From the NCBI RefSeq assembly GCF_040183065.1, contig NC_091131.1, positions 102,673,330-102,737,329 of the forward strand: 64,000 nucleotides of DNA. Reading direction: 5' to 3'. The stretch's first letter is position 1, and each line of letters opens with the position of its first letter. The DNA is from Periplaneta americana (lineage: Eukaryota > Arthropoda > Insecta > Blattodea > Blattidae). A program made the translations under genes and the position numbers. The notes below the pieces were generated by a model. That model was given only the letters and a program-made list of their open reading frames with translations, was not told the origin of the DNA and did no database searches. Shown one piece after another: positions 22,421 to 34,689 of this stretch.

Positions 22421-22914
22421 ACATTACAAATAATGTCACTCCAACAGAAGTCTCCATTTCTCAGTATTTCCGATGGAAAGTGTCTGATGAAGCTAACAGA
22501 AGAGAATGAAAGGACTGAAGAAAATTAATTACATGTGTACTTGAAACGTACAACATTAAATCAAATAACGTACTTTAGGAATTACAAAGAATGCATTTTA
22601 TGTGGAATCCAGAAACTAAAAGTTCGTCTTCTTGTTTGGATGCGAACTAAATGATTTCATTTTTGCACGTTTTTAAAATAAAGTTCAAAAAATAAATTAC
22701 AAACGGTAATTTTTGCACAACATGACACAACTAGGAACTGAATTCTTGAGAAATGTGTAAAACGTAGGTATAGTGAAGAAATATGTGTCAACTTCGTAAG
22801 ATTCTCGAGTGTTCTTCATTGACCCAAACGTCCTCCCATCTGAGCTAATGCGCCGAACTTGTGGAGCTCTGCCACTGTAGGGTTGCCCGTGACACACCAT
22901 AGGAAGTAATACGC
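22421..22914. other. Unassigned part of Hdc intron
   Basis: No gene or repeat family recognised. Confidence 0.3.
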
Positions 22915-23087
22915 ATGATGAAGTTAGCGAGCGGAATTCATGCCTCAAGGCTGCGTTCGGTTTCGAGTTCGATTCTCGTTTGGGTTTTATCAAGATTGTA
23001 GACCAATGTTAATTAATATTACTGGCGAATTCTCGGATTCATCTCGTGAAAATATTATATCACTATCATCAACTTCGTAAATGATAT
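22915..23087 (+). repeat. SINE, left part, split by the RTE-like LINE
   Basis: A B-box sequence (GAGTTCGATTCTC) and a body typical of the tRNA-derived SINEs here lead to TCGTAAATGATAT. The tail continues after the LINE at 26308-26335 with GCATCGTTAAATAATAAATG. The LINE therefore landed in a SINE. Confidence 0.7.
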
Positions 23088-26000
23088 TACTTACTTACTT
23101 ACAAATGGCTTTTAAGGAACCCGAAGGTTCATTGCCGCCCTCACATAAGCCCGCCAGCGGTCCCTATCCTGAGCAAGATTAATCCAGTCTCTATCATCAT
23201 ACCCCACCTCCCTCAAATCCATTTTAATATTATCCTCCCATCTACGTCTCGGCCTCCCTAAAGGTCTTTTTCCCTCCGGTCTCCCAACTAACACTCTATA
23301 TGCATTTCTGGATTCGCCCATACGTGCTACATGCCCTGCCCATCTCAAACGTCTGGATTTAATGTTCCTAATTATGTCAGGTGAAGAATACAATGCGTGC
23401 AGTTCTGTGTTGTGTAACTTTCTCCATTCTCCTGTAACTTCATCCCGCTTAGCCCCAAATATTTTCCTAAGCACCTTATTCTCAAACACCCTGAACCTAT
23501 GTTCCTCTCTCAGAGTGAGAGTCCAAGTTTCACAACCATACAGAAGAACCGGTAATATAACTGTTTTATAAATTCTAACTTTCAGATTTTTGGACAGCAG
23601 ACTGGATGATAAGAGCTTCTCAACCGAATAATAACACGCATTTCCCATATTTATTCTGCGTTTAATTTCCTCCCGAGTGTCATTTATATTTGTTACTGTT
23701 GCTCCAAGATATTTGAATTTTTCCACCTCTTAGAAGGATAAATCTCCAATTTTTATATTTCCATTTCGTACAATATTCTGGTCACGAGACATAATCATAT
23801 ACTTTGTCTTTTCGGGATTTACTTCAAAACCGATCGCTTTACTTGCTTCAAGTAAAATTTCCGTGTTTTCCCTAATCGTTTGTGTATTTTCTCCTAATAT
23901 ATTCACGTCATCCGCATAGACAAGAAGCTGATGTAACCCGTTCAATTCCAAACCCTGCCTGTTATCCTGAACTTTCCTAATGGCATATTCTAGCGCGAAG
24001 TTAAAAAGTAAAGGTGATAGTGCATCTCCCTGCTTTAGCCCGCAGTGAATTGGAAAAGCATCAGATAGAAACTGACCTATACGGACTCTGCTGTATGTTT
24101 CACTGAGACACATTTTAATTAATCGAACTAGTTTCTTGGGAATACCAAATTCAATAAGAATATCATATAATACTTCCCTCTTAACCGAGTCATATGCCTT
24201 TTTGAAATCTATGAATAACTGATGTACTGTACCCTTATACTCCCATTTTTTCTCCATTATCTGTCGAATACAAAAAATCTGATCAATAGTCGATCTATTA
24301 CGCCGAAAACCGCACTGATGATCCCCAATAATTTCATCTACGTACGGAGTTAATCTTCTCAAAAGAACATTGGACAAAATTTTGTACGACGTCAACAAAA
24401 GTGATATTCCTCGAAAGTTACCACAGTTGGTTTTGTCCCCCTTTTTAAAAATAGGTACAATTATGGACTCCTTCCATTGTTCTGGTACAATTTCCTTTTC
24501 CCAAATAGCAAGTACAAGTTTATAAATTTCGCTATATAATGCGCTTCCGCCCTCTTGTATTAATTCTGCTGGAATTTGATCGATACCTGGAGACTTGTAC
24601 TTTTTCAGATTTTCTATCGCAATTTCGACTTCTGAAAGCGTGGGTTCGGGTATAAATGGCTCAGCAGTTTGTATTTCAATTTCGTCCCGATCATTTCTAT
24701 TTGGCCTATGTACATTTAGTAGTTGCGCAAAATAGTTTTTCCATCTGTTTAGGATTGATGGAGAGTCTGCAAGCAAGTCACCATTCTCATCCTTGATCAC
24801 GTTTACCCTTGGCTGATATCCGTTCTTAAATTCCTTTATACCCTTATATAAATCTCGAATGTTTTTATTCTTACTATTTGTTTCTACCTCATTCAGTTTT
24901 TCCTTCAAGTAACCTCTCTTTTTATTCCTAAGTGTACGACTTGCTTCCCGTCTTTCATTGAAATAATTATCTCTCTTCTCCTCGACTGGATCCTGTAAGA
25001 ATTTCAATTTTGCCTGTTTCCTTCTTTCTACTACCATGCAACAATCTTCATCAAACCACGGTTTCTTTTTCTTAGTTTCATAATAACCTATGCTCTGCTC
25101 AGCTGCAATTTTGATACTATCTCTGATATTTTCCCACACGCTATTAACATCTAATTCTTTCTCAACTTCGTCGGAACTTTCTAAAGTGGCAAACCTATTC
25201 GAAATTTCGACCTGATAATTTTGCTTAGCTTCCTCGTCCTTTAATTTCAAAATATTGAATTTAGTAATATTAACTTGTTGCTCTACTCGCTTGCCTACTG
25301 ATAATCTTTCTCTTAATTCTCCAATCACCAAATAATGGTCAGAATTACAGTCTGCACCCCTGAAAGTTCGAATATCTACTATACTAGTATGTCTCCGTTT
25401 ATCTATCAAGATGTGATCTATTTGGTTGTGTGTCAATCCATCTGGAGAAGTCCAAGTATATTTATGTATATCCTTATGGGGGAATGTTGTACTTTTGACA
25501 ATTAAATTTTTCGATGTGGCAAAGTTGACTAATCTAACTCCATTGTCACTACTAATTGCGTGTAGGCTCTCTTTTCCAATAGTTGGTCTAAAAATATCCT
25601 CCCGTCCTACTTTAGCATTGAAATCCCCCAATAAAATTTTCATGTGATATCTAGGGAAATGATCAAAAGTATGTTCCAATTCCTCATAGAAGCTATTCTT
25701 TATATGGTCGTCTTTCTCTTCTGTAGGGGCGTGAGCATTTATAACTGTGATGTCGCACCATCTACCCTTAAGTACTAAATATGATAACCTGTCACTGATA
25801 AATTCGACCTTTTTTACTGCTGATTTTATTCTTTTATGAACAAAGAATCCTGTTCCTAATTGGTGATTATTGTTTCCTTCCCCATAATACAACAAGTAAT
25901 CTCCTATTTGTGATATGCCATTCCCATCTAACCTAACCTCTTGTACTCCCACGAAGTCTATTCTATATCTAGCTAGTTCTTTAGCTACTAATGTTACCCC

Positions 26001-26307
26001 TCCTGTTCTATAAAGACTAGTTACGTTCCAAGTGCCAAATCTCAAAACCTTATTCCTTTGCTGTGGTCGTGCCAGAGAATCAGTCCTATTCCGAGGCTTA
26101 TTATAGGGATACGTAACAAGCTGTTTTTTACGGTGATGGGTTGTTAGCCCTTCGCCCAACCCCCAAGCTGGAGGACCACCCCTTATCGGCTGTCCACGAC
26201 TGCTTATTCAATATATTCGCAGCTACCCTCCATATCTGGAGGCCGTCTCCTCTATCCGCAACCTGAGGACGCGCCATGGCGTGGTGATAGGGACCCACAA
26301 TACATGG
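23088..26307 (-). mobile_element. Near-complete RTE-like LINE
   Basis: A 3220-bp element with a perfect 13-bp target-site duplication, TCGTAAATGATAT (23075-23087 and 26308-26320). On the minus strand it has a short 5' leader, one long ORF (26159-23112) and a 3' end in GTAAGTAAGTAA repeats rather than poly-A. Size, single ORF and tetranucleotide tail fit the RTE clade; the clade is an inference. Two truncated relatives on the same strand are at 43780-45038 and 58731-60099. Confidence 0.9.
23112..26159 (-). pseudogene. LINE polyprotein (AP endonuclease + reverse transcriptase), one nonsense codon
   Basis: The ORF starts at ATG 26159 and would give about 1015 residues. The first part is an apurinic-type endonuclease: [10 protein letters not shown] (about residue 40), [17 protein letters not shown], and NSDHYLV near residue 270. 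The middle is a reverse transcriptase with [44 protein letters not shown] and the catalytic [11 protein letters not shown] (about residue 760). The C-terminal part has [36 protein letters not shown] and LGRPRRRWEDN. A single stop (minus-strand TAA, 23730-23732) follows IKIGDLSF; the other two copies have GAA there. Apart from that codon no frameshift was noticed. It is probably inactive as it stands, but recently active. Confidence 0.9.
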
Positions 26308-26335
26308 TCGTAAATGATATAGCATCGTTAAATAA
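26308..26335 (+). repeat. SINE, right part after the LINE
   Basis: The second copy of the 13-bp duplication followed by the SINE tail GCATCGTTAAATAATAAATG. It belongs with 22915-23087. Confidence 0.65.
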
Positions 26336-26439
26336 TAAATGCACTAATAAAAGTGTATAACCACCAACAAATATAATTACAATTATGCTAGCCTCCTATC
26401 TATTCCTAACATTAATTGTAAACATGGGAAGCGAATCTA

Positions 26440-26630
26440 CGTACCACCAAAATGATTACGATTAAGGGATCGATGGCAGAATGCCGGTAGAGGAAACGGG
26501 AGCAACGTGCGAGAATCTGTCACAAAGCAGCGAATTTATTCTCAAAATATCATTTCGCTTGCCAGAATTTGAACCCGATTTCCAAAGTGAAAAGCTGACG
26601 TTCTAGCCGTTCGGTGCTCCCTCACGCACT
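26440..26630 (-). repeat. tRNA-derived SINE, family 4 (minus)
   Basis: On the minus strand a B-box-like sequence (ATCGGGTTCAAATTC) follows a tRNA-like head. The body shares GGAAACGGGAG and the preceding region with the copy at 34690-34945. No duplication identified. Confidence 0.65.
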
Positions 26631-26711
26631 TGAAGGAAGTGATGTGGTAAGCACCACGCTTCGACAGCAATTTGTTGGTAAGTGTAGTATATGTTTTAAT
26701 AAATGTTTCAG

Positions 26712-26905
26712 AACTGCAATCAGTGGCCGAGGTACCCTCGGAGACGCCCCCAGTTACCCGCACCAGGTCTCACTCTGTGGACGAGCCCATGGACGGAAAC
26801 GAGAACGACGTGGACAGCTCTAATCAACTTGGCAACTGCAGAGGACGCATCGGACCCGGCAGAGTATGCCGGAAGTGCGGCCACGCCATAGTCAGCTCCC
26901 AGTAA
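26712..26905 (+). CDS. Hdc: Histidine decarboxylase, last exon and stop
   Basis: The acceptor AAATGTTTCAG and phase 1 entry give ELQSVAEVPSETPPVTR, then TRSHSVDEPMDGNENDVDSS, then GPGRVCRKCGHAIVSSQ and a TAA stop at 26903-26905, 64 residues in all. The region is hydrophilic and probably disordered, with a basic serine motif (RTRSHS, resembling a PKA or 14-3-3 site) and a terminal C-x2-C. I cannot match this tail to a known Hdc tail. It is joined to Hdc because the phases fit, the exon is GC-rich with codon-like composition, and no other + strand terminal exon lies between. An extra unseen exon between 18732 and 26712 cannot be excluded. Confidence 0.75.
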
Positions 26906-27101
26906 CCCTAAAGACGCCCCTGATATGGCAGCAGGCATCCTCACAAAATTACACAGCCAAACACTGTTTTAGACGTCACCCTATGCGCATGTATTCTGGA
27001 GACCAGAATGTCTTGTTTAATTTGCAATAGGTGTCATAACAATGTGGTTTACGAGAGTTTTCTCAAGTTAAATTTACAATATTAATACTAAAATATGAGT
27101 C

Positions 27102-27325
27102 AAGCCTTGGTTTTTCTGAACCGACGCATGCGACGTGCGAGGCCCGCCTCACACAAATCCGAACTACACGAGAGATAGTGAGTGGTTTCTATGGTTGCGA
27201 GGTGCACAGACATCGCATCTCGCAGTTATAGAAACCACTCACTCTCTCTCGTGTAGTCCGGATTTGTGCGAAGCGGGCCTCGCACGTCGCACGTCGCATG
27301 CGTCGGTTTAGAAAAACCAAGGCTT
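27102..27325. mobile_element. Palindromic MITE just downstream of the Hdc stop
   Basis: The ends are AAGCCTTGGTTTTTCTGAAC and, inverted, AGAAAAACCAAGGCTT. The arms are about 105 bases with a few mismatches and include GACGCATGCGACGTGCGAGG and ATAGTGAGTGGTTTCTAT. It starts 197 bases after the Hdc stop codon, so it may lie in the 3' UTR. No clear target duplication. A truncated copy is at 53569-53730. Confidence 0.9.
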
Positions 27326-27420
27326 TAAATGACAGGGGTCTCGCTACTTGTGTGAGACTAAAGGTGAGACAAAATTCTCGAAAGAGTTTAGGTGCAACAG
27401 GATCATTACCGGAAGTTAGA

Positions 27421-27442
27421 TGATGGTGATGGTGGTGGAAGC

Positions 27443-27481
<39 letters not shown>
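27421..27481 (+). repeat. (GAT)n microsatellite
   Basis: GAT triplets with some GGT at the left. The 164-codon open frame on the minus strand that reads through it as poly-His is an artefact. Confidence 0.95.
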
Positions 27482-28229
27482 CCAACGGAGAACTTTTCCT
27501 TCGAAGTTTTATGATAAGTTGGTATGTAGGTAGAACATGCAGGTGTGTGGTAGGACGAACTAAACTCACGCGCAATCCATTAGGCCCCATTATGCTACCT
27601 CCAAATTTTTTAATGAGCGAGAAATAACCTACAATATTTCTTTCGTAACTCTGTCGCCAGTAGTATACGTATTTCTGCCTCACATCTACAATAAGGACAT
27701 TCCAGATTTATTTCTCTTCCGAAGGATACAACGTTAAACATTTTTATTGACTTAAATCGACCGTCCTTGGCCGTGCCTCGGATCTACTAGCAAGAATGGT
27801 AATCACTACGCTGTCGAAATGCGTGTACAGAATATAGAACGATTAATGAAGTAAGACCCCGCGTTAGGGATCAGGTCTATAGGTCATATTGAGCAAAGAA
27901 TGTCATATGAATATGGGTTCAATTATCAATACTTATTTATTTATTTGTAAAAATCAATAAGCCGTACTGTTAACTAGGCTTGTAACTTGTTTGCGTCTTA
28001 AGTGCACAGGTAGTAATATTTTTAGCACAAAGACGTTATCATTTCTAAAATGTAATATTTTCATTTCTATTAAAGATAGAACCCTGGAACTTTTACCTCG
28101 TATTAAACACGTCTTTTTAAATATAAAAATGTGGGAATGCATTTTCTGGAAATGTTTGTTTCTGATTACCTGATTTTTAACTATGAAGTTCACAGTTGTC
28201 GCCAATAAGCACTGAGCGCGACTCTGACG
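27482..28229. other. Unassigned intergenic sequence
   Basis: No repeat or gene recognised. Confidence 0.35.
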
Positions 28230-28742
28230 TTGCAAGTAGAGAGGCATTGCGCTCAGGAAATCCTACGGAAGGAGATTCAATCCAAGAAAGTGAAAATGTA
28301 TAGGAGTGTACAACAGGAAATATTAACAGGGGCGAAAGAATTAGTGGAGCGGAATATAGGAACTGTAAATAATGAAGAAAGGACAAATAATAATGAATCA
28401 AGTGACAACAGACAGAAGATTGAAAGGGTTAAGATAAACATAGAGCGACACAGTGAGAAGATTGAATTGCTGAGACAAGAAATAGAACAAATAAAGAGGA
28501 AAATTAAGCAGTACGAAATAAGTCAAAGAAAAAGGACATTGTTATTCTTCGGAGTAGAGGAAAAGGGACGTGAATTCGCAATAGAAACCGGGGAGGCAGT
28601 ACGCAGAGTATGCTACGAGATCTTCGAACTGGAGGTAAGAGCAGAAGACATCGAGGAGACTTACAGAATTGGATTAGGATGTAACAGGCCTATTGTGATA
28701 AGATTCTCAAATATAATAACCAGAGAAAAAAATATTAAATAA
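28230..28742 (+). pseudogene. LINE ORF1-like protein fragment
   Basis: An open frame of 170 codons. The N-terminal half (about residues 20-100) is charged and heptad-like, consistent with a coiled coil: IERVKINIERHSEKIELLRQ, then EIEQIKRKIKQYE. The second half reads RKRTLLFFGVEEKGREFAIE and EDIEETYRIGLGCNRPIVIR, which resembles the RNA-binding ORF1 protein of some insect LINEs (coiled coil followed by an RRM-like domain). No polymerase follows; the frame closes after IITREKNIK and a mariner-like element starts 100 bases later. A host gene with a coiled coil is the alternative, but no splice structure supports it. Confidence 0.6.
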
Positions 28743-28850
28743 CTTATACAGAGCGCAAGGAACGGGAATGAGGGTGGAAAAAGACCTCCGCCATCTTTGT
28801 AGTCTTCATATCTTTGCACTAAAGCTAGTAATCGCTTCTGGTTGTTAATA

Positions 28851-29564
28851 CAAAAGGTTGGCTAAAAAGTAATTGCAACAGTTCGATAATTCTGACATGG
28901 CTTTATTCACAGGCGTACAACATTTACGTACCTTCAATATAGTCACCTCCCGTTATTTATCATCTTTTGCAAATGTTTGGAAGGCGTCGTACACCATCAG
29001 CGCTCCATCTTTGTTGATGTTCCGTACTGCCTGCTCTATAGCACAGATAAGTTCATCTCTGGTATGGGACCGGGACCCTCACAGTGGTTCTTTCACTTTG
29101 GCGAAGAGATCGTAATCGCATGGACTCATATTGGGTGACTACGGTGGATGTTACAGAATCTTCCATTGTCAGCGGAGCAAGAGGTCCTTGACAGCAGCAG
29201 TGGTGTGACTTCTTGCATTATGGGGTTCCGTACCACCAAGTGTCGTCGTTTTATCCTGAGCGCTGGACGAGGGTGGTGGTGCTTCCCGCAGTAACTGAAA
29301 ACATTCTTGTGCACTACGACATCGTGCCACAGCAATTTTGTTGCAGGAATGTTGCTCGAGTTTTGTAAACATGATCTTAGGGCACTCGCACTGTCCCTAT
29401 GAAAGTCAACATTCTACACACTGCAGTAGATTGACAGAGTACTGTCGCCGCTGGCTGCACTAACTCATCTAACAGTCCATGTTCATGTCCACACAGGGGG
29501 CAGCTCTCGAACGCACCATCGTCATGTGACAGCAGTGTTGCCATAACTTTTTATCCAACCCTTG
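28851..29564 (-). mobile_element. mariner-like element with matching termini
   Basis: The ends are CAAAAGGTTGGCTAAAAAG and, inverted, CTTTTTATCCAACCCTTG, flanked by TA (28849-28850 and 29565-29566). It is 714 bp with only broken open frames, so it is an internally deleted derivative. The strand is taken from weak transposase-like text on the minus strand and is uncertain. Confidence 0.8.
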
Positions 29565-29566
29565 TA

Positions 29567-31118
29567 TACTACTTCTTGTTCAGGACTGGTCTCACATTCC
29601 TCTCTCCTCAAGGAACCTAGTGTCTTGTTTGTATGACAGCATTCATACTCACTAAAATTTTGCTCTCAACCCCCAAGGATGACTGTTTCCCTGTTCCATC
29701 AACGCACATTTCTATGCTGTGAAGACTCATACCAATACTGCATCTTGCTGTACATGTTTCCCTGTCCTCACAAAGCCACTAACGACGGGTTTTCTGTTTG
29801 TCGCACGTGTGAAATTGGTAACAGAATTAATTTAATACAAGCATTGGTTTGTTCTTCGTGGACTGAATTATTTGAACCATTTTCATTATAGTAATTTTGT
29901 TTCAACTCAGGATTTTGTAAAAGTAGTGACGGAATGAGAATTAAAGTGATTCTAAACCGAATACGAATAATGTGCATTGATAGGATACAGACAGTACAAT
30001 CGAATGATGAATACTGCTATGATACACCAACACAATCGGATGACCATTATGTTCGTGGTACCGGAATGTCGCATTACCAGAGTCTCGTTGTACCATAATG
30101 ACATACGGACTGAAATGTCTTATTGGCCAAAATTTCGTATGACCGAAAAGATTTGTGACCTAAAAAGAGAGACCAAAACCGCCTGAAACGTTTTAAAGTT
30201 ATAGTTAAAATAAAAAGACACGGTTAATTAACAAAATTCACATTTAGATCTACTGTAATAGGCCTATCTACTTCTGTCCTCAAATCCGTAAATTTAAGGT
30301 AATTTAAAAACCTATTTTGATTAGTAAGAGCTAAATTTAGATCTATACCATGATTTTTTCGGGAATATTAACCTATACTAATTTAAACAGGCATAAGTGT
30401 AATGTTGAAAACCCGAAGTGTACGGAGTAGTGACGTAATAGTCCACGTCATCTTCATGTTTACATCTACAGAATGTTATAAAAAGAGACAATAACATTAG
30501 AAAGAACAATCTGAAGAATGATTCTACGACACAAATTGAAAGCTTCAGTTTCAGAGGAGTCCTTAATTTTCCTTTTCAATGCTGACAGCATAAACACGGT
30601 GACGCCGAAACAGTGATTGCCTGTATTTTTGTTGTGTCTTTGCGTTCCAGAATAGCTGTGGTGAAAGCAATGTTCAAAATATAATATGTCCTGCCATTCA
30701 GAAACATGTATAGAAAATAAAATTATAAGTAGAAAAATATCGAGAAAGTAACTTGCAAGTTCCTAACTGAATTTACGTGTCAACAAGAAGTTCAAGTTGC
30801 AATTAACCTGAGTTAGGCTATTTCCTGATTATACTGCAATGACACAAATTATTTTTAAAAAGCTGAGGTCATATATAAATGAAAGGTTGAATACTCTCAT
30901 AATAGCTACTGGTGTTGCATACAGTGAAATGGCTCGTACTGTAAAACTCTCTCTGAAAACGCGGTGTGCAGCCCTTTTTGAATTAAAAATAAGATATGGT
31001 ATGGTGGATTCACAAAATCGCAATGATTAAGTGAATACGTCTTTGTTTTATTGTTTTGTATTTATTGCTTATTTTACCATTAGGAATACTGTATTTGATT
31101 TTTGATATGAGTTATTTC
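29567..31118. other. Unassigned intergenic sequence
   Basis: Several short open frames without similarity or codon bias. No repeat structure recognised. Confidence 0.35.
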
Positions 31119-33182
31119 TAGACCTGGGATTTTTAAGACACTAAAAATATATGTTTAGGCGCCTAAACTAGACCCTAAAATATGCAAATAGAGGCTTAAA
31201 TGGTATAATAGTCCTAAAAATTTGTTTTTTCCTTCTATGCATTAACAAAGTACTCGAATTTAAATAACTGATAACACAATTAAAAAAATTACTCAGATGA
31301 AATAATTATATTATATTATCTACTGAACAGTATTAAAATATGTAACGAAAAATTAATGAATGCAAGTTGTCCAAATTATCCACCATCAAGCTTTATCTTT
31401 TGTCTGTCAATGTAATTTTGTAAGCTGAGAAAGACAAACGCAAAAAAGTTGGTGGGCGTGGCTAAACTTACTTACATTTACCATTTCAATTTCATCGCGG
31501 ATATCTTCACTTTTCCCACGCATAATTTGATTCACACGCCTCAGCATTAAAAACTTGGATTTTTCTTCAACTCACTAATCCATTGAGTCGTGTAACATAA
31601 CCGACAGCACCTGTATATATGATGTTTATAATTTGATAATATCGATTGCCGGTAATAACAGATTCGTAGATGGGTCATTTGAAAAAATTGTATAACAAAT
31701 GGACGATTGAGAACGTCAAAATTGAAGTACTATTTAGTGCATATTCTGCATGTATTAATATACTGCAATGTGTTTGCCATAGTAATCAGCTACTGTACAC
31801 TCACCTTCCTTTATACCATTCTCTAAAAGTATCAATGAATCTTTGATGGCACGGCTAAATGCCAGGCGTGTTACAATACAAGATAATGGAGCTTTTATAG
31901 AAATAGAATTCCTTTATTTTTATATCAGATATCCTTTAAACAGTGCATAGGTCCTAGAATAGTAACAGAACTAACTTCAGATCAAAAATGAACAAATATT
32001 TTAAGTATCTTAATACCAGATCTGTTACCTAATATAAAGATAATAACTTCTTCAGTAACTAATAGAAAACCATTCTTTCAGTAACAATTATCTTAGTAGA
32101 TTGTCCTTAAGGCGAAGATATTTGAGCCTTAGTTTCTTTAATGATAGATAAATAGAAAAAAACTAAGGCACTGTTTGTATGATGCAACAGACATGAAATG
32201 GAGTAATAGATCTGACATATAACAGACATGACAAAGCAAACATAAGCATGAGTTAACCTAAAAATATTTTGCTTAAAATCTTCAAAATAGCAACTTAACT
32301 ACTGTACACGTGTACTATTATGTCCTCTTAAGCTTGACTTTATATGTTATTATTTGTGAAAAACACAACACAATCAGATCTGACAGCGTAAAAATGCACG
32401 CTTAGACTAAAACACAAAGCAAGAGTATGACACACAAACTCGCCAAATCAAAATAGCTCTTTGTATATAATCCTGGCTTGTGCTGACATCTGTGGGATTT
32501 CTTTTTCAACTGTGTATCCATAGGAACAGAATGGTATAACAGATCTGACTGATTTACTGCACTAGAGTAATTATGCAATCATATTTATGGAAATATAAAC
32601 TCAGACATAAATGAAGAAGTTTTGATAATATCAAATGTTTTTTTTTAATTTTTTTTTCTCAATTAAATTATTAAACAAACCTTTATCTGGACATAATCAT
32701 GCTCCATTTTAAATACTTAACTAGTATGGACACGGAATTTTAGCTGTTACTATGAGAGTTTTATTTTATTCTCGTGACATATTTCATATGAAGGAAATAA
32801 TTCTTGTGACATTTACTACATTAGTATTGAAACTACTCACTGTTAGGAATTTATAACTCTATTGTTATAAATGCAATAATGGAAAGAGTATGAATTGATG
32901 GACGTCATTTGTTAAACAAATTCTGCAAATGACCCAGATAGCACAGACGTGATACAATATGCACTTTTAAGTTTTAGAGTCATCTCATTTTTGTTGTAGT
33001 TAAAATTATACAAGTTTATAATTTTGTTAATACATGAAAATAGACATTTTAGGTACTAAAACCGTGAAATAGACGTTAATGACGCATATCAAATTTAATT
33101 ATTTTTCATGAAACGTAGACATTTTAATATTTTCGTATTGATGCTCAAGTAACATAGGAATTGTCCTAAAATCCCAGGCCTA
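31119..33182. mobile_element. Non-coding hAT-like element, 2.1 kb
   Basis: The termini are TAGACCTGGGATTTTTAAGA and, inverted, TCCTAAAATCCCAGGCCTA. The flanks GTTATTTC and CTTATTAA agree at 5 of 8 positions, so the 8-bp duplication is degenerate if real. No coding sequence. TAG-type ends and an 8-bp duplication would fit hAT. Confidence 0.6.
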
Positions 33183-34689
33183 CTTATTAAATAACACTCG
33201 TCGCTTCCGAGTAGATTATGAAACACTCGGCAGATGGAGACACGTATACTTTGGCATGTGAAACATCTAGCGAAGACCTTTTCAACTTCGTGTTACGCTA
33301 AAAATGTGACATTTTCTAATCAAATGTACCTCGAACAAAGGCATATTCACGTCATAAACGAGTAAAAACAAATAGATTCATATTGTCATATTTCGGCATT
33401 TCTAACATGCGCTTTGGTTATTTATCAAAATCGATTAGATTATATTAGCAAAATTGTGTGTCCATAATGAGTACTTACGCGTTCTCAGAATGGTTACCTC
33501 GATATCTTTCAACAGAGAGAGGAAGAATAGTATATTACGATACAAGGTTGGGAAATTCTGTTTAGAAAATCGAGGAAAAGTTTTGAAAAAAAGGGCAGAG
33601 CGAGTTTTTAAATTTTCGAGATTTTGTAATACACTTCACAAACGTGTATTGTACAACAATTTTTGCACGATCATATTCTCAAAATTGCAAATAATATATT
33701 TTGCAATGAAAATTTAGAACAATATTAGTCCAAAGCCTTTATGAAAAACTGCACTGTAATGGTAACTAAGTAACAATAAGTGCACTGTAATGGGTCTATT
33801 TCAGTATAGTTATATGTTATGAAAAATTATTTCCCAGCAACAAGTTTCTGTGTGGAAATTCTAACTTTCAAGGCCTAACAACAATAACTGTAAATACAAC
33901 TAAAAACACGATAATGCAAAAAAGAAAACATAAGTAATTCATATTGGTATAGAAGGTAATCATCCAACATTAAGTCGAAACCCCTCTTGAAATTTTGCAG
34001 TTTTCGTACGGGTAAATATTGTAAAAGAAAAACTACCGGTAATCTAGATGTCAATAGAAACTGTAAGAGACAAGAAACGCTGTTTGAAAATTTGTGCGGA
34101 ATGTTTCATTCTACTATTACTTGAGTAACCTGTTACTATTTCAGACATCTTGTGCACCATATTTTCTTCTTTCTCTTCTTCTTCTTCTTCTTCCTCTTAT
34201 TTTTCCAAATCACGGTTTGGGATCTGAAAGTCCATTACAATTTTAGAATTGTCCTCGCCATCTATGTAGATTTTGGTTTACCCACATCTCGACGTCCTTT
34301 TGGTCTGCATTGTAATATCATCTCTGGGATGCGGTTTTGATTCATTCCATGAATATGCCCTTTGCTATTTTTAACGAGATCTGTATCTCCTACACTGTTT
34401 GGAGTACTTTTTTTTAAATTTATCTATATTCTCTTTTCTAATTGGCAACGATGTACGCAAAGTTTCAGGGACTATTTCCTGGGAGCAGCGCAAGCAGACA
34501 ACGGTCATTTCTCTTTCACGCAACAAATGCTTTCCAGAGATCAAGAAGGCAGTACCGTCACTCCCTACCAGTCGAATAAAATTTAATTATGAATTCAATT
34601 AATGATGCAAACAATTTTCTGCTAGTCCCAAAAGGGCTGGTTCAATAAAAATGATTTTTTTGTAACTAATGAGGGGCACTTGACTTTCG
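33183..34689. other. Unassigned intergenic sequence with a pyrimidine microsatellite
   Basis: A TTC-rich tract lies at about 34167-34195. The open frames at 33454-33717 and 34362-34602 have no recognisable family. Confidence 0.35.

Noticed and set aside
3570-26905. Tyrosine or dopa decarboxylase instead of Hdc
   Set aside because: The IRFTVTSQ-TT-DDI-RDW block and the FGSSLLL-NSP-SPK and RGILM-GKQFSLDS tail blocks fit insect Hdc; Ddc and Tdc lack the long tail with these motifs, as far as I know the families.
27189-27683. 164-codon minus-strand open frame with poly-His
   Set aside because: It passes through the MITE palindrome and the GAT microsatellite; composition explains it.
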